NCBI GenBank assembly: GCA_028705545.1
Contig: JAQWDG010000074.1
Coordinates: 1 to 7,734, forward strand
Origin: Methanoregula sp.
Lineage (GTDB): Archaea > Halobacteriota > Methanomicrobia > Methanomicrobiales > Methanospirillaceae
Direction: 5' to 3'
Length of the DNA: 7,734 nt
In this document: one piece after another, positions 5,420 to 7,734 of the stretch
How positions within the stretch are numbered: position 1 is the first letter of the stretch
Layout: every line of letters starts with the position of its first letter
The notes under the pieces: model-generated
The model's input: the letters and a program-made list of their open reading frames with translations, nothing else
The model's database searches: none
Told to the model about the DNA's origin: nothing
Made by a program: the position numbers and the translations under genes

Positions 5420-5635
5420 TTATGCGTTCTTCATCTTGGCCTTGGCGACGAAGCCGTCCTTGCCAATGTAATACATGTAGCCCTTTTCCTTGGCTATCTT
5501 CTCGGAACCGACTTTCTTCTTCTTGCCGGTCTTGTTGTGCTTCATCGGGGCTGCCCAGACGTACCCGTCCTTCCCAATGAAGTACAGGAATCCCTTTTCA
5601 CGCTGGATCTTTTCCTTTCCAATTTTCTGTCCCAT
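5420..5635 (-). CDS. Small basic protein made of two tandem 31-residue repeats, function unknown
   Basis: A 71-residue, very lysine-rich protein. Residues 4-34 and 41-71 are repeats of one another, with 18 of 31 positions identical and most others conservative. The shared pattern is K-hydrophobic-G-x-EKI-x-x-EKG-aromatic-x-Y-aromatic-IGKDG-aromatic-V, ending x-x-A-x-MK. The link NKTGKKKK joins them. The alternating aromatic/hydrophobic pattern around Y-[FY]-IGKDG suggests two small beta-hairpin units. There is no cysteine, signal peptide or membrane segment. I recall similar short duplicated proteins in other methanogens and some bacteria, but know no assigned function. Nucleic-acid binding is a guess from charge alone. 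The ATG at 5635 is preceded by GAGGTG 5 nt upstream, with a TATA box and a terminator in the right places, so this is a genuine, independently expressed gene. Confidence 0.9.
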   Translation of the reverse strand: MGQKIGKEKIQREKGFLYFIGKDGYVWAAPMKHNKTGKKKKVGSEKIAKEKGYMYYIGKDGFVAKAKMKNA

Positions 5636-5640
5636 TTAAA

Positions 5641-5646
5641 CACCTC
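5641..5646 (-). promoter_or_regulatory. Strong Shine-Dalgarno (GAGGTG) of the mini-gene
   Basis: Read on the minus strand, GAGGTG is followed by TTTAA and the ATG, a 5-nt spacer. It is one of the best ribosome binding sites in the window and indicates efficient translation. Its first G is also the last base of the adjacent inverted-repeat stem. Confidence 0.75.
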
Positions 5647-5666
5647 AAAACCCCGATTGGGTTTTG
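5646..5666 (-). repeat. 8-bp perfect inverted repeat in the mini-gene leader
   Basis: CAAAACCC (5646-5653) and GGGTTTTG (5659-5666) are perfect reverse complements with a 5-nt loop. If transcription starts about 25 nt from the TATA box at 5688-5697, this hairpin would be at the very 5' end of the mRNA and run directly into the ribosome binding site. It could act as an mRNA-stabilising or translation-control hairpin, or as a DNA operator over the transcription start. Confidence 0.6.
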
Positions 5667-5687
5667 ATAATGAAAGTTACCGCCTGA

Positions 5688-5697
5688 TAATATAAAA
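5688..5697 (-). promoter_or_regulatory. TATA box of the mini-gene
   Basis: On the minus strand this reads CTTTTATATT, close to the archaeal consensus. The purine-rich GGAAAC just upstream would serve as a BRE. The expected start is near 5664-5668, giving a leader of about 30 nt. Confidence 0.7.
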
Positions 5698-5959
5698 GGT
5701 TTCCGTCGAAAGCACGTCGAAGTTCAGGATTTAACCAGTTTTTTGTTGATATTTCGGGCAACAGGTCTCAAAATTGCCGCCGATTAAATCTCACCATATC
5801 CCAGCCCGTTTCCTGTTTAAAGGTTCATACGGGGTTTTTTTATAAAACTCCCCCGATCCCCGGTACCGGTTGTAGCAATCCCCTGCGCAGGTTTTTTTAA
5901 CCACTCCGTTTCTCCCCCGCCGCACCCTGCGCCATGCACGGTAAAGGAGACGGTTTGCT
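5698..5959. other. Non-coding gap with AT-rich boxes and T-tract structures
   Basis: About 260 nt between the mini-gene promoter and the end of the archaellin-like gene, with no supportable coding frame. GGGGTTTT (5831-5838) can pair with AAAACTCCC (5844-5852) with one bulged T. On the minus strand this stem lies about 110 nt past the archaellin-like gene but lacks a following T-run. CCTGCGCAGG (5882-5891), a self-complementary 10-mer, is followed by seven T on the + strand (5892-5898), where there is no gene to terminate. ACCGGT sits at 5865-5870. TATA-like blocks occur around 5814-5818 and 5835-5847. Confidence 0.45.
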
Positions 5960-6598
5960 TTACATCAGCGAACCGAGCGGGCCGGTCATCACCGGGGCGG
6001 TTCCGCCTAAAAACGGCGACTGGTAACCACCCGAGTCTTCAATTCTCACGAGAAAACTCCGGTATGCAGGAACCGGCGTTTCCGGGCAGGCAAAGATCAG
6101 GAACTGCTCGCCGGGCTCCAGGATATCGTTGCTGTTTGCCGACTTCATCGGAATCACGTTGTATTTCCCGGCAATGGTCCAGCCGGGACAGGCCAGCGGC
6201 CGCGTATCCTTGCGCGGGATCCTCTCCGCAGTCCCGTTTGCGATCCAGACAAGGTTGACCTTATCGAAATCCACACCCCCGTCATCCCCGATAAGGAGCG
6301 CAACGTTGCTTTCGAGGGATCCCATCCGGGTGCTGTCGGGAACCGGGTATTGTGCCGCGACATCGGGCGGGTTGTTGTTGGTGGCAGCAAAGACCGTGAC
6401 CGTTCCCACGATCCGCAGGGTCTTCCCGGTCACACCGGCAGCGGCCGGGATAAGACCCTGATCCCCACCCGATCCGACCGGGTGCTGGCCGTTTGTGAGA
6501 GAGATGAACAGGTACCCCGCGGCAATAAGCACGAAAATAAAAACAATCAGTTCAAGAACCGTAACGGCCCTGTCATCCCATTTTTTTCCGGATCTCAT
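5960..6598 (-). CDS. Archaellin/type IV pilin-like secreted protein with class III signal peptide
   Basis: A 212-residue surface-filament-type protein. The N-terminus MRSGKKWDDRA is a charged prepilin leader; cleavage by a FlaK/PibD-type peptidase after Ala11 would expose VTVLELIVFIFVLIAAGYL (12-30), the hydrophobic helix that packs the filament core, with Glu at mature position +5. The rest is predicted beta-rich: a TVTVFAATNNNPPD segment (66-79), NVALLIGDDGGVDFDKVNLVW (98-118) and LEPGEQFLIF (160-169). These resemble archaellin C-terminal domains with their strand pattern and LEPGE motif. One N-glycosylation sequon, Asn121-Gly-Thr, and two cysteines (137, 171) are present. It starts 5 nt after the F390-synthetase-like gene and lacks an obvious Shine-Dalgarno, so it is probably coupled to it. 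No other archaellum genes are visible. It may be a minor archaellin, a pilin, or another class III signal peptide protein. Confidence 0.85.
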   Translation of the reverse strand: MRSGKKWDDRAVTVLELIVFIFVLIAAGYLFISLTNGQHPVGSGGDQGLIPAAAGVTGKTLRIVGTVTVFAATNNNPPDVAAQYPVPDSTRMGSLESNVALLIGDDGGVDFDKVNLVWIANGTAERIPRKDTRPLACPGWTIAGKYNVIPMKSANSNDILEPGEQFLIFACPETPVPAYRSFLVRIEDSGGYQSPFLGGTAPVMTGPLGSLM

Positions 6599-6603
6599 GT
6601 ATG

Positions 6604-7734
6604 TTACAGCTTGCGCCGGTCGACAAGCCTTTTCGGGCGTCCCTTCTGCCCGAAGAGCGCAAGGCCGCGCGGAGACAGATATTCAAATGCCAGTTCAAAA
6701 TCTCCCTGATCGAACAGTTTCCTGAGCCCAAGTTTATACCGGAAGAACCGTTTGATAAACCGGTCTTCCACAAGCGGGCGGTCGCAGCGATCCGGGTCGA
6801 AACACTCAAGCCTGATCGTGAGAGTCGCCGTACCGGGATCCAAGGAGACTTCCTTTTGGGAGGTAACGAATGATTCGTACTCCCCGGTTAAATAGTCCAT
6901 GCTTTCGTTCTGGAAGACCGCGGCCTCGATATCGACCCGGTTGAACGGGTTGTTTTGTACCCAGACCGTTTCGGCCTCGCGCTCGGGATTGGCGATCCGC
7001 ATGTGTGTCCGGCCGCAGGCGCACCTGTCGCGGGAGAGCACAACGGTCGTGTCCTCCGTATCGTAATTGATAAGGAGCATGCCGGACCTCCCGCCGACCG
7101 GAAGCAGCGTCGTAAGGACCGCCCGGCCGCATTCGCCATCTTTGACAAACGACTGCATCTGCGGATCGTACACGTCAAGGTGGACGAGATCCTCCGGGAC
7201 ATGGAGGCCGTCGATCTTCGTGCATTCCCCGCACATCGTCCCTTCCGTGCTCCCGTATGTATTGTACACCGGGCATCCCCAGAGTTCCGCCAGATACGCC
7301 CGGGACTCTGCCGCAAAACTTTCGCCACCGGCAACGAGCCTGTCTATGGAAGTATCCTGCGGCCGGATCCCTTCTGCAGAAAGGCGGCGGGCAAGCCGGA
7401 GAAGCTTGAAAACGCTGCCCACGATCGCGGTCGGCCGGTAATTTTTCAAAACGCGGGCTTCGAACGTGCATTTCCCGAGCGGAATAATCCCCATCCCGAT
7501 CTTTTTTGCGGCAATTGTCATCGTGTTCGCCCCGACATTCATCCCGTACGAGGCGCAGACCACCACCTTGTCGCTCCGGGAAAATCCCTGCGAGACAAAA
7601 CTCCGGGCATATTTCTCCGCATAGCGCTTCCAGTCCTCCCAGGTCAGGAAAAAACTCTTCGGGTTGCCGCTCGTGCCGCTCGTTTCCTGGATGGAGAAAA
7701 TATCCTGCCAGTCAGCCGAAAGAAAGGAAAAATC
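6604..7734 (-). CDS. PaaK-family adenylate-forming enzyme, likely coenzyme F390 synthetase (5' end missing)
   Basis: The frame is open from the window edge (7734) to TAA at 6604-6606: 376 residues, lacking perhaps 70-90 N-terminal ones. The ANL-superfamily phosphate loop ETSGTSGNPK is at residues 17-26 of the visible part, followed by TYGSTEGT (159-166), YDTEDT (224-229) and a metal/Cys motif CACGRTHMRI (238-247) shared with phenylacetate-CoA ligase. The stretch VVCASYGMNVGANTMTIAAK and the end GRPKRLVDRR match what I remember of methanogen F390 synthetases, which adenylate the deazaflavin coenzyme F420 under oxidative stress or hydrogen limitation. An aryl-CoA ligase cannot be excluded. A GTG at 7566 is internal, since the catalytic P-loop lies upstream of it. 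It precedes the archaellin-like gene by 5 nt. Confidence 0.88.
   Translation of the reverse strand, partial: DFSFLSADWQDIFSIQETSGTSGNPKSFFLTWEDWKRYAEKYARSFVSQGFSRSDKVVVCASYGMNVGANTMTIAAKKIGMGIIPLGKCTFEARVLKNYRPTAIVGSVFKLLRLARRLSAEGIRPQDTSIDRLVAGGESFAAESRAYLAELWGCPVYNTYGSTEGTMCGECTKIDGLHVPEDLVHLDVYDPQMQSFVKDGECGRAVLTTLLPVGGRSGMLLINYDTEDTTVVLSRDRCACGRTHMRIANPEREAETVWVQNNPFNRVDIEAAVFQNESMDYLTGEYESFVTSQKEVSLDPGTATLTIRLECFDPDRCDRPLVEDRFIKRFFRYKLGLRKLFDQGDFELAFEYLSPRGLALFGQKGRPKRLVDRRKL

Noticed and set aside
5366..5695. A 109-codon + strand frame antisense to the mini-gene
   Set aside because: The opposite strand carries the clear two-repeat protein with promoter, Shine-Dalgarno and terminator; this frame is its mirror image.
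7564..7566. GTG at 7566 as the start of the PaaK-like gene
   Set aside because: The same frame continues upstream to the window edge and contains the essential ETSGTSGNPK nucleotide loop, so the gene is merely cut by the window.
1..7734. CRISPR array, insertion sequence, prophage or defence island
   Set aside because: No regularly spaced direct repeats, transposase, integrase or known defence genes are visible; most genes are core archaeal functions.

Overview
The window is a euryarchaeal chromosome segment, most likely from a hydrogenotrophic methanogen of the order Methanomicrobiales (Methanoregula-like). The archaeal assignment rests on eukaryote-type ribosomal proteins (S24e, S27ae, L40e), a fused Kae1-Bud32 gene, AT-rich TATA-type promoters, tRNA genes without encoded CCA, and an archaellin-like protein. 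The methanogen assignment rests on a PaaK-family protein that resembles coenzyme F390 synthetase. The order-level placement is an inference from general family resemblance, not from a search.

Left part (1-3034, all + strand): the 3' end of an upstream gene closes with a hairpin/T-tract terminator. A promoter then opens a compact information-processing operon: S24e, S27ae, the Kae1-Bud32 fusion (t6A tRNA modification, KEOPS complex), an RdgB/HAM1-type XTP/dITP pyrophosphatase that overlaps the Kae1-Bud32 stop codon, and L40e, a 48-residue zinc-ribbon protein. This cluster joins ribosome parts, tRNA modification and nucleotide-pool cleaning. It is a familiar archaeal neighbourhood.

Middle (3035-5047): a T-rich, probably bidirectional terminator separates L40e from a convergent 216-residue protein of uncertain function. 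That gene is divergent from htpX, a membrane metalloprotease, and the two share an almost palindromic AT-rich promoter block. After the htpX T-tract terminator lie tRNA-Gly(UCC) and tRNA-Val(CAC), only 3 nt apart behind one TATA box.

Right part (5048-7734): a gene-poor stretch of about 370 nt holds several inverted repeats and ends in an 11-bp terminator hairpin belonging to a minus-strand gene for a 71-residue basic protein. That protein is built of two near-identical 31-residue repeats. Its gene has its own TATA box, and an 8-bp inverted repeat runs directly into its Shine-Dalgarno sequence. A second non-coding gap of about 260 nt follows. Then comes a minus-strand pair: a 5'-truncated F390-synthetase-like gene (its start lies beyond the window) and, 5 nt after it, an archaellin/type IV pilin-like gene.

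Most of the window is ordinary core genome. The parts most worth a second look are the tandem-repeat mini-protein with its flanking RNA structures, the two structured intergenic regions, and the tight pairing of a redox-cofactor enzyme with a surface-filament protein.
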